From: Parachlorella kessleri | Lineage: Eukaryota > Chlorophyta > Trebouxiophyceae > Chlorellales > Chlorellaceae | Reading direction: 5' to 3' | DNA length: 64,000 nucleotides | NCBI GenBank assembly: GCA_001598975.1 | Contig: BBXU01000033.1 | Coordinates: 52,458-116,457, forward strand | Shown: positions 44,541-54,887 of the stretch, piece by piece | How positions within the stretch are numbered: position 1 is the first letter of the stretch | Layout: every line of letters starts with the position of its first letter | Program-made: the position numbers and the translations under genes | Notes under the pieces: model-generated | The model's input: only the letters and a program-made list of their open reading frames with translations | Told to the model about the DNA's origin: nothing | Database searches by the model: none

Positions 44541-47500
44541 CTAGCGGCTGACAGCGCTTCCATCGTCAATTACCCCAGTGCCAAACTCCGCTCGGATCAA
44601 ATCTGCCAGGCCATCCTTCTCCCTTCCAGACAGGCTCTCTAGTTGTAGCTTGGACAGCTGCTCTGTCACCTGCACATGCCACAGATGTGAGTCATGACCT
44701 CTCGTCCTTGCTTGCACTCAAGATGCCCTGCCTGGAGCTTTGTTCAGAGCAGTCCTAGACAGGTTCTGCGCTCACCGGTGCTCTGGTGGCCTCATTAGGC
44801 ATCGCCACTGATGGGCGGGGGACCCTCTTGGCATACTCCAGTGCCACATCTCGACTGCTGAGCACCTGGGGAAAGGACATACGATACACCTGTGGGCTAC
44901 AACATGTCTCTTCTGCACAGCTTTCCCTACTCTATCTACATCACTGTAAGGCAGCCTTAAACATCATGCTAGCAATGCCCACCTGCACGCTGGCTGCGGA
45001 ACTAGGCAGTGCTACTGACGGGCGGGGAACCCTCTTGGCATACTCCAATGCCACATCACGACTGCTGAGCACCTGCAAGAGGGCATGTGAAAACGCTGTG
45101 CTTTGCAGCAACCTCACTCCTGCCTACAGCATCAACCACTATGTCTGCTTGACTATTAAGGCAGGGCCCTCATGGCTGCTGCTGTGCCCACCTGTACGCC
45201 GGCTGTGTCACAAGGCAGAGCCACTGATGGGCGAGGCACCCTCTTCGCAAACTCCAAGGCTTTGTCGCGCGTGCTGACTGGCTTCACCTTGGGGCCAGGA
45301 GGGGGCTTCTCCTTCTCCTGCAATCACAGATGGGGTTGGCCTTCCCACATGATGTAAGCCAGCTGCCCAGCTCAAGACTCTGTCAATTTGCTCTTGCTCC
45401 CTCCCACCCTCCATACTGTGCTGCTAGCGACCCTTGGTGCAAGTGCATACCCTGCAGGGAATGCAAGTCTCCAATGGCCCACCTTTTGTTGGTTGGCCGC
45501 CCTGGCCACCTTGCCAAACTCCTTCTGCCGCTCCAGCTTCTCCCACTTCTGCCGCCACTCCTCGTCCTCAAAGTAGTCCGGCCCCAGGCTGCCAAGCTCC
45601 CAATAGCCCTTAGCCTGAAAGTCCCGCACACGGGTACTGGCTAGATGCCCTCGCCCTTACCAACTAGAAAGTGGAGGCTCGAGCTCCCAGGCCAGCTTGT
45701 CAATTCTTGCTGGCAATCAGCTTTGTCAACACGCCCACCACTTCTTCCATCCCCAATTGCCTGGAGCGGAGTCCCACCACGGTCTGGACATTGCTTCAAG
45801 CCCAGCAGTGCTTCATAGGGGCACACACCTTCTTGATATCCAAGTCAGCAAGCTCGTAGTCCTTCTGGGTGTAGGGTTTGAAATCCACAGGGCGTGGGCG
45901 CCGGTCGTACTCAATCCTAGGGAGGTCGGGCGGGGGGGCCACCGCTACAGGCTCCTTTTCAGAGCACGCTGGTGCAATCAGCACAGCAGAGCTAGCTGCC
46001 TGGGGCACAGTTGCAGCCACTGCTATTGCCGGGAGCTCCACCTGCGAATGAAGTGCGGGAGATTGTGCCCCTGGAGGCTGCTGCTGCTTGCTCTGCTTTC
46101 CTTGGGCTGGCCCGTTGGCTGCTTTTCTGGTGACCTTGGCACCAGGCTGCTGCGTCCTCTTCTCCGGACCAGGGGCCTGCTGTACAGCTTCGGGCATCGG
46201 CTGCTGTGCAAAGTCGAAGCACTGCGGCAACAAGATGTTACTGCCCTGCTGGGCCCAGTATGAACCCTGCTCCCATGCCTGCAGTTCAGCATTATAATAT
46301 GGAGCTGCAGGTGGGCCCTGTGTAAACTCTATCTGCTGACAGATAGGTTGGTAAAACATTGTCTCCGGTGCCGCATACCCATCAGGTGGGGCCCTCGCAG
46401 GCTCTCCTGTGAGTCCCCACCCCAGTTGCTGCATGGATATTTCAGGAGGCCCCCACCCGTACGGTGGCTGAGGCATGCCTATCTGTGCTGCTGCTGCTGC
46501 TGCTGCAAGTGGTGCTGCATCACCCGTCAGGTGCCAGCTATCCGCACCAGCTGCTGCCTGCTCAGGTGCCCAGACCGTGATGAGGCTTGGGGCAGTATCC
46601 CATGACATGCCTTGAGCCTCTGCTCCACCGCCTCCTGCGGCACTTCTGGCCAGCTCGACACCGTCTGGGGCAGCTGCAGATGTTGCGGTGCTGCCCTCCA
46701 ACCAAAGGAGCCCTGCCTGGGATGGCATAGCAGCATCAGGCTGCGAAATAGCTGCATTCACCCCCTCCAAAGGATTTCGGTAGCCGCCTTCCGTGCCAAC
46801 AGCCAGTGCGGAAGGTTGTGGGCTGGCGGCCTCCTCTGTTGCCAAAGCGAACTCCGTCTTTGAGGTCCCAGCATCAACTGCCGAAGCGTTCCAGGCTGTA
46901 TCCTTGGGAGCTTCGAACGGACCATTCACCACGGCGACCTGGTGCTGCCCTCCAACGTCCCAAGTAAGGGGCGGTGGCTCAAAGGGCATGGCCTGGCCAG
47001 GCGAGCCACCGTCAGCCTGCTGGGACCCTTCTGCTTGCTCTGCTGCCCCAGCTTGATCATTGCCGCCAGTGCCGCCTTCCAAGTACTTGTACAGTATCCC
47101 TAACAGCTTGACTGCAGCCCCATCCTCCGCATTCAATACACTTTGTGCAAGCTTTGAGGTCACAGGAATCTCTCCTTTCTGCAGCGCACACCAAGCAGTA
47201 CGGTGCTCCGTGCCTCCGGAAGGCTACAATTCGGAGCAACATCACTCCTAACAAACACGACCACCATGTGCGACGGACGCGCACCTGGAACAGCTTCTCA
47301 AGCAGCAGCCAGTTGGACTTCTTCTTCTCTTGGCTCCCATAGTTGCCAAAGGCTATCATAGACACATCCGCTGGATAATAGCTACACAGAATCTGCAGCT
47401 GGGAGCAAGGCTATTAGTGGGCCAACATCTGCCAAGAAGCTACTGCCCCGGCACACGGAGGAACGTCAAATTCAAGAGGCAAGCAGCACGCCACAGGTTG

Positions 47501-47624
47501 CCTCTGTGCTCACCTCTGCAAACAGGTAGCCATTGCAGACGTCTCTCTTGGTGTTCCTGGGGAATGCCTTGAGGTTCAGGCTTTTGAGCCAAGACAGTAT
47601 GTGGTCTGGTATGTCTTTCGGCAT
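44541..47624 (-). CDS. SPATA4-like CH-domain protein with duplicated C-terminal exons
   Basis: Eight exons (47624-47514, 47392-47285, 47178-45829, 45614-45483, 45317-45192, 45072-44983, 44865-44776, 44669-44541) give 711 aa. Residues 1-100 match the calponin-homology-like domain of SPATA4/CLAMP proteins: ILSWLKSLNL, FPRNTKRDVCNGYLFAEILC, YYPADVSM, and KSNWLLLEKLFQ. Exon 3 codes 450 residues of Pro/Ala/Gln-rich low complexity. Exon 4 carries KGYWELGSLGPDYFEDEEW. Exons 5-7 each carry a copy of the motif R-D-x-A-L-E-[FY]-A-K-R-V-P-R-P-S-V-A. Related animal proteins are linked to cilia and microtubules; the role here is unknown. It is head to head with TilS, 304 bp apart. Confidence 0.82.
44776..45317 (-). 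repeat. tandemly duplicated coding exons
   Basis: Exons 45192-45317, 44983-45072 and 44776-44865 carry the same peptide repeat. The last two are both 90 nt with phase-0 borders and differ at 7 of their first 69 bases, six silently. Confidence 0.85.
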
Positions 47625-47928
47625 CTCCAGTGGGGGGGGCGAATACACACACAACCGTTGAGCTCAGACAGACCCCGGTGCGGCAAGGGCTGAAAGTAGC
47701 GAGGAGCGAGACTCTTAAGAGGACGCGTTGCCTGAGCCCGCGCACGGCTTGGAGAGTGCTTAAATTTGGTGGAATGACTGGATTTCAGCTTATGTATGCA
47801 CAGTAGTTGTTTGCGCGCGCTATGACTAACCCTTACGCAACACCCAACACCTTCCTTCGTCCTCTCTTCATTGTTGATCACATCCGAATCAATGGTGTTC
47901 TTATGATAAGCGCCAATGCAACGCCCGG
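47625..47928. promoter_or_regulatory. bidirectional promoter region, SPATA4-like/TilS
   Basis: These 304 bp lie between divergent start codons. No specific element was identified. Confidence 0.45.
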
Positions 47929-49619
47929 ATGCCTGTGTGGATGGCACTGCTAGGCACCTTGCTGGCTGGCCTGAAAGGTGCTGGGGTTAGCAGAGCTGGG
48001 ACTGTGGCAGTGGCCCTTTCTGGTGGGCCCGACAGCTTGGCCCTGGCGGCCCTCGTGGCCAGATGGCAGCGTGATCAACATGTAGGCCTCTGTCTAGTCC
48101 TCGGTTGTCGTCCGTGGTTGCTAGCACTCCTCCTTGACTGAGTATGGGCCACAGCAGGTGAAAGACTGCAGGAGTCGGGAGCAATTAAACACTGCTGGTG
48201 TGCAGGACCCAGGCCCCCCGGCTACAGCCCTCATAGTGGACCATGGGCTGCGCCCAGAAAGCTGCGAGGAGGCAGAAGGTGTCGCTAGACTGGCAAATAA
48301 GCTGGGGCTAGTGCCGCACGTGCTGCGCATAGGCTGGAGGGATGGCAAGCCGAGGCAGCAGGACAAGATGGTGGCCGCGCGTGAGGAGCGCTACCGGCTG
48401 ATGGTCCAGGAATGCAGCCGGCTTGGGTGCCAGCACTTGCTGGTGGCACATCATGGAGGTGGGCGCGAAGAATCAGCATGTTCATGGTAGGGTTGGGTGG
48501 AACAAGCACAATTCACAGCTCCTTCTTGTGGCGCTGCAGGTGACCCGACCCGACGTCATAACCTTGCCCTCATGCCGCTGGCAGCTGACCACTGGAGTGT
48601 TGTGTGCAGAAGACCAGGCCGAGACGTTTATGCTCCGCCTCTTGCATGCCAGCGGCATCCGCGGGCTGGGCTGCATGCCCCTGATGAGCTCAGCCCTTTC
48701 AGGTATGTCTGACCCGCCCCCACGCCCAGCATTGCCGGGAGCAACAAAGTCTTGCTACCTCAGCTGCATAGGCCCAGGGAACATGCTCCAATACCCTTGC
48801 CATTCTCCGCCACTGCGCCACCTTTCCAGCTTGGACATCTGCAGCTGGGCTACCGCTCATGCAGCTGCTTTTTTGCTCGCAGGGGACTTGGGAGTGTCAG
48901 TGGTGAGGCCGCTGCTGGAAGCTCGCAAGGCCGATCTGGAAGCATACTGCCAGCAAGAAGGCCTTCCCTATGTGGTAGACCCCACCAACGCTGATGTTGC
49001 ATACTCCCGGAACCGGCTGCGGCGCCTTATGCAGCCATCTAGGGAATCTGGGCAACAGGGTGCCAGCTACGATGTTGTGAAGGACGTGCTGCGGCTGCAG
49101 CGCCTGTGTGCAAGTGCGGCTGCTGGGCAGGAGGCAGCAATGGCTGAGCTGCTGGGCCGGGCGGTGCTTGCCACTGGGCATGCAGTCACATTGCCCGTTT
49201 GGCAAACAGCTGGGCAGGAACCGAAGGACAGCGTAGTAGTGCAGGGACCTGAAGGAAGTGTTGCGGGACATGAGCCCAGGACGGCTCTTGCCTCTAAAGC
49301 AGTGGCCAGGAGGTTGACTGGCTTGGCTCGGTTTGCTCTGCTTGATGTTGCAGTGCTCGGAAGCAGCGCCGGTGGACAAGTGCAGGTTGACTTGCTGGCA
49401 GAGTTACTGGGGGCTGTTGGTGGTGGTAAGTACCCAGCCAGCTCCAACGCAGCAAGGGCCTTGGCAGCGGCGCTGCAGGGTGGAAGGCTTGATGGCAGGT
49501 TCACTGGTGGGGGTTGTTATGTGCAGCCTGTGCCTGGGAGCAGGGGCAAGTTGTGTGTCATTGTCCCTTTGGCTCAGCAGAGCTATGCAGAACGTGCATT
49601 GCAAGGGGCTCTGAAATGA
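47929..49619 (+). CDS. tilS: tRNA(Ile)-lysidine synthetase TilS (nuclear, probably organellar)
   Basis: TilS converts cytidine 34 of tRNA-Ile(CAU) to lysidine so that it reads AUA, in bacteria and plastids. Exons 47929-48081, 48206-48458, 48610-48702 and 48883-49619 give 411 aa. The ATP-pyrophosphatase P-loop SGGPDS is at residues 31-36. Other motifs: IVDHGLRPES, the AHH...EDQAET block, RPLLEARKADLEAYC, and VDPTNADVAYSRNRLR. The last third resembles the less conserved substrate-binding region. The N-terminus before the P-loop is short and only weakly like a transit peptide, so a further 5' exon is possible. TGTAA at 49642-49646 follows the stop closely. Confidence 0.9.
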
Positions 49620-49880
49620 GAGCCTGTTTGGTACCCTGCTGTGTAAGGTTCTTGCACCCCTTGGTATGTTATCACCAGGGTGCATACGTACTCACACCTT
49701 AGGTTTGGTGTAAACATAAGTGGTATCGCAGTGGTTGCTGGATGTAATCCCATCGCAGGCCCAGTTCAAAATAGCGTTGCATTCTGACACCAATAAGCCG
49801 CAGCCATCGTTGGCCTGTTGACCTCCTGGCGCTACCACCAAACATGCTGCCTCCGAGACCATAGAATCCTGCACCAGCCA
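49620..49880. other. convergent intergenic region TilS/CNB protein
   Basis: This short 3'-3' spacer has the TilS poly(A) motif at 49642-49646 and nothing else recognisable. Confidence 0.5.
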
Positions 49881-52800
49881 CTATCCGCGCGTCTTGAACA
49901 GTGGCTGCTGCAGGAGGTGCTGGTGCTGCCTGTGGTAGTGCACCAGCTTGCCCAGGTGGTCAGGCAGCAGCGCCCCCGCAACAAGCCTGTGCTTGTACCG
50001 CTGCCACTCGATGTTTTGTGCCAGGGAGTCGAGGAGCGCCTCGTCGGTGGGGTACTGCTCAGTGAGGGCCTCCAGTGCCACGCGGCAGGTGCCTCTGAGC
50101 CGGGTGAGGAGGTCGTGCCGGGTCAACTCTAGGAGCTCTGCGGGCAGGTAGGCCAAGCAGAGTTGATGGCCAAAGCATGCCACAAACATCTGCCGGTTCT
50201 CACAGCCCCCTGCCGCAAGTTACTCCAAGGCCCTTGCGACATGCATGCATGCGCATAGCATGCTCACCTGTGTAGGTGGTTGTGATGATGCTGGCGTGCC
50301 GCCACTCCCCCTCCGGCGCCCCCACCTCCCCAAAGATCTCGTTGGGGCCCAGCGTCGCAATCTCCACATACACATCCTCCGGCCCCTCATGGGCCTCATC
50401 GTAGGGCAGCAGGTGGGGCAGGAGGTCGTCCCTTGGCCTGTCCTGCCCACTGCTGCCGCCAGGGTGAGTGCCGGTCAGGTCGGTGTCCTTCAGCCTGCAG
50501 CGACGACAGACGAAACGTGAAGTAAGGCTCCGGCTGTGCTGTGAAAACACTACACAGCACAGCGAGCTTGCTGTAGGGTGGTGCACCAGTATGGGTGTGC
50601 TGGTCAGGGTCCAGCGCTACTGTCACTGCCACGGCCGCTGCCTCCACACAAAAGTAAGTCCCCGCCAGTAGCAATGTCAAGCCTGCTAGCTCCTTGTGCT
50701 AGCTCCACCGCGAGGAACACCCTGCAGTGGATCTAGCAAACCAAACAAACTGCATCCAGCCCCGTCCGCGCAGGGCCCAGGCCCCTTCTCTGTTTTCATT
50801 TCCTGCTGCCATCACCCCAGGCTGCCCCACCTGTCCCTGAGCCTGGAGTCCGGCTGGAACTGCGCTGCCATGACTGAGTTGCCCAGCAGCCGGCGCACGC
50901 GGGCATTGGAAGGCATGTGCCGCACAACTCGCACCTCCCCAGCCTTGACAAAGAAGAGACTCGTCGCAGGGGAGCCCTGCAGGACACACTTGTTTCCATG
51001 TGGCTGTTCCTACTGGCACATAGGCTGAGCCTAGACCAGCCCTTGAAGGTTAGCCAGGGTCTGGATGTCTATGCAGCTATATGGCACCACACACCTGGCC
51101 TGAGCTAACAAAAGTTAATCAACCCGCCTGAAGTACCAGCAGGCTGATTCACACCGCCCAGTCTGGGCTGCTTTGTTGCCCCACCCGAGACCTTCCATCT
51201 AGCAGGCTGTCAGTGAGAAAGAGCGCACCTGGTGCACCACCACCCTGTCCCCAGCAAACTTCCGTGTAGTCAGCGCGCTTGCCACCTCACGCAGCTGCTG
51301 GTTGGTCCACCCCGCAGTCAAGTCAAAGCGACGCAGCACCTCCACCTGCACAGCAGCAGCATGGCGTGTGCCTCAGGCCATCGCACCGGGGGGACTGAAC
51401 CCCATCTGGGCAACCTACTTGCACAGAGCCTTACGAGTCACTACTAGCCGCTGCACACCAGCCATAACACACACAGCAGGGCATGAGGGTAGACACACAA
51501 CACCTATGTACAGTGACAGCTTGCATTGCTGAGAAGCTGGCCCTGTGAACGCTGGCGACTGTTGCAAGGTGGGAGTTGGGATGTGGGCTATCTGCAAACC
51601 CTGGCCAGGAGCTCGTCCTCCAGCAGCTTGCCCAGCAGGGCGTTGTACTGGTTGATGTCCAGCGTCAGCAGCTCACACTCTGTCAGGGTGGTCACAGTCG
51701 CACTGCGCCTGCACAGGTCCAGGGTGGGGTTTGTTGGTGAACCCCCTTTCCCCTGAGGGAGGGGTCGTGATCGGTGCATGCCATGCCTTGATACCTCAGC
51801 GGAGGAGCTGTGCGCATGCATGGGCTCTAGGCTTGGCTAGCTACAAACAGAGAAGTCAGCAGGAGGCACCGCGGCTTCTCGCACCTGCCTGGCCCTCCTT
51901 TAGCAAGTGCCTTGTCGCCGAAGGTCTGGCCAGCTTCCAGCAGTATCTCTGGCATGCTATTGCTAGCCTGTCCAAGCGGCTGTGGGGCACCGGCAGGCTT
52001 GGAGCCATCGGCGGAAGCCGCTGGGCTGGCCCCTGTCGGCGCTTGTCCCCCCCGAAGCTCTGCTGGCTGCTTGCTGGCCTGCCCTGGTAACTCAACAGTG
52101 CACCTCCCTGCACACTGAAGGGCACTTGTATACGGCACTTCTTTTGCATGTACGGACTCTCGCAGGGGGAGCTTGCCTCGGCTGCACGGCTCAATACATC
52201 TGGGCCACCTCGGAAGCCACTTCGGGAAAGCGCCTGCCCAATGTGCTTGGCACTAACTCTGAGGGGGCGTTCTGGGGTCATGACGATGCAGTACCCAGGC
52301 AGCCTGTTGACCCCGCAGCGGCTCAAGCACGACATGTCTGCTGAAACAAGCGCAAGTAAAACGCACCATGGTGGTCTAGCAGGGTTCCAAGTATGGCTCA
52401 AGTGGCCCGGCGGCTAAGCACCAACCTGACGCCACAATGTAGAACTGGGCCCCTGCGTCACCAGCGCTGAAGACCACCTCACTCGGCTCCATAAACTGAT
52501 AGCGCACCCACCTGCGCAGCAAGATAATCCGCTGCTCATGTGGATTTTTGCCAACAGTGCTGTCCATTAGCGCATTGCTTTCATCATGGGTGAGAGCAGG
52601 CTGCGGCAATGACGTGCGCAGGAGGTGCAGCTGTAGTTGTAGTTGCAGTCTTCCAACTGCCACGGCAGTGGGCAACATGAGCAGCGACACCTCATTCACA
52701 CCAACCTGGCTATTTCGACAAGTGCTGCCACATCAAGCTGCCCTAGGAAAGGGACCTTGGCCAGCACCCGCAGCACTGGGGCCAGCTCCTTGGCACCGCC

Positions 52801-53910
52801 ACGCTGCCCTGGCGGCTGCTCCAGCAACTACAGTAGGGACATTGCCCGAGCAGGCAGAGTCGAAGGCTTTCCTGTGTTGCTGCGGGATAATCACTGATGC
52901 ATGTCTGTGCTTGACTTCCCACAGTAAGGCAGGTAAGCTTGAGGCAGCACTTCCGGCTACCATGCTACTGCTGCTTCGCCCGCGTTCTCATGCCACGGAA
53001 CACCCTGCGTCTATGCATGTTGATGCAGCCTGGAGGTGCACACGACATGCATCATACCCACGCACTGCACGCTGAGCATGGCTGGCCATGTCAGACAAAT
53101 CCTAGATCAAGAAACCTGCCATAGCTAGCTCGCTAGCTTGCCTGCAGGATGGCAGGCCTGTCAGAGGGTGGAATGAGAGTGGGGGTGTTCTCCTGGATTT
53201 TGCGGGCCAACTGCTCTGTGGTGCCCAACATCCCCATCACCGATGCCCGAAGTGCCATGCTGCCCCTCGCCATGACACTGCTCCTTGTCATGACGCTCTT
53301 CCGCCTGCCTGCAATCGACCGGCACGTGTATAGGGTGGCGGCCACAACCCTAAGCAGCGTGGAGCATGTACAGCAGCCGGCCAACACGCCTGCGGAGCGT
53401 AAGCGAGCTGTCCGGCTAGGACTAATAAGAAAAGGGGACACACTGCCTTCCTCGTCCCTCTCATGACCACCTACCCGCAGCCTGCTGCCCACCGCTCTCA
53501 TCACCCCTGCCTGCCGCCGGTGAGGTCCCAGGCGGAGAAGTGGATACGTCGCAGGCACTGTTACTACGCGCCTGCGGTCCACAGCTGCTGGGGCTGCGCC
53601 TGGAACACCTAGAAGGCTTGCGGTCTTGGCCGAGCATTTGCTCCTGGGAGGCCCCCGCTGCGGGGACGAAGGTTACCTGGCCACGACTGTGGGCACTTGT
53701 ACCCGGTCGCTGACTGCTGCTAGTTTGCAAGCTGCTGTGCTGTTTGTGGGTTAGTGACCGGGCAGCCTCAGCTGTTCGCTGCAGGGGGGGCTTAGTGCCC
53801 TGTTGCTGGCTGCTTCTGTGAAATGGAAGATCGACAACGGTCGTGAGCTTGGGAAAGGTAATAGAAGACCGACGAGCAGGTCTGTCAGGCTGCACTAGGT
53901 CACAGCACAC
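49881..53910 (-). CDS. tandem cyclic-nucleotide-binding domain protein
   Basis: Exons 52788-52706, 52511-52426, 52107-51885, 51708-51600, 51345-51229, 50976-50831, 50494-50268 and 50137-49881 join in phase. An exon ending at 53142 precedes them across a GC-AG intron. The first CNB domain has LAKVPFLGQLDVAALVEIAR, then EPSEVVFSAGDAGAQFYIVA and the cassette FGDKALAKGGPGRRSATV. The second has RRFDLTAGWTNQQLREVA, TSLFFVKAGEVRVVRH and FGEVGAPEGEWRHASI. The phosphate-binding Arg is kept in both; the usual Glu is kept only in the second. A Ser/Ala/Gln-rich loop interrupts CNB1. The N-terminal part includes RRKSV (53292-53306), a PKA-type site. The 5' limit is uncertain: the frame up to 53910 has no ATG there. 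It could be a PKA regulatory-subunit-like or CNBD2-like protein. Confidence 0.75.
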
Positions 53911-54339
53911 TGCGTTATTCTATGCTCTTTGCTTTTGTTGCATGCAGAAGGCCTTGCAAGAACCTAACTGCAACCTGCCTGGTACGTCTCTAGCGTCTGG
54001 ATTGACAACCCTTGCAGGGACGGAGAGGTGCCCACTTCACGGGGAACCTGGTCCCTTTCGTTGCCAGCGGACATAGTTCAGCTAGATGTACTCTAAAAGT
54101 CTAGACTTGAGCTCGGGTGCTGATGCTGAAGAGTCAAGAGTGAAGCCCGATCAGACTATTGGTGATCAACCATAAACGCGGACTTTGTAGTCGGCTCGAG
54201 AGGACTGGCTAGCACATTACAATAATATGATCAGGCAATGGTAGCACAGTGGAGGAGCGGTAGCGAGCAGGGCACCGATCAGCCACCAAGTAATTAGTCA
54301 TCGGGCGCTTGCGCGCAGGCTGGCCATGTGAAGTATTCA

Positions 54340-54415
54340 CCATGGTGGCAGGCAGTGCGAGCTGAGGAGAGGTTGGGGTGAACTGGACTGGCGGGGCAGG
54401 ATGCTGGATATTTTT
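54340..54415 (+). repeat. dispersed repeat, diverged copy
   Basis: Contains atggtggcaggcagtgcgag and ggactggcggggcaggatgc. Confidence 0.55.
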
Positions 54416-54510
54416 TGAGGGTGGCAGATAATAAAAAGGAGGAGAGGTAGCGGTGGCTTGTACTGATAGGGAAGCGCGGTGTCACGCTCTGAGGCTTTCT
54501 TGAGTATGTA
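54416..54510 (+). repeat. dispersed repeat, strongly diverged copy
   Basis: Contains gggtggcagataat, tgtactgatagggaag and cgctctgaggctttcttgag. It follows the previous copy head to tail. Confidence 0.45.
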
Positions 54511-54887
54511 TTTGGTGAAAGTGGCATTGCGTACAGAGGAAAGTTAAGGGCGAACTGTACTTATTCAGATGGCAGGTACTGGGATCAGAATGTATATAAA
54601 GCCATTATGGCATTATTCAATGCCACAAAGGCACCGTCGAGGGCTGGGAAGCCAAAGATGGCAAGTGTTCGACTTAGACCCTCCGGCCCAAGGTTGCCTG
54701 TCATTGGCCAGGGGTACATGCCCTTTTGGACCATTCCAGAAGTTCTTCAGAGGGCTGAACATCGACACACTAGCACAATGTGCAGGAGACATGCAGCGTT
54801 CCCGCTTGACAGACTGGGAAGGCGACCGGGAATAATATAAATCAGAAGGTCAAGGCATGCAAGCACCTTGCTGACCCCCGCCCGGGC

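Larger units (their letters stand above)
53911..54887. other. intergenic region CNB protein-CDKAL1
   Basis: This should contain the CNB gene 5' end and promoter and the CDKAL1 3' UTR. It holds two diverged copies of the dispersed repeat. A plus-strand open frame at 54569-54840 has no recognisable features. Confidence 0.4.

Noticed and set aside
54569..54840. Plus-strand open frames between the CNB and CDKAL1 genes
   Set aside because: No recognisable domain, start context or splice pattern. The area is next to diverged repeats.
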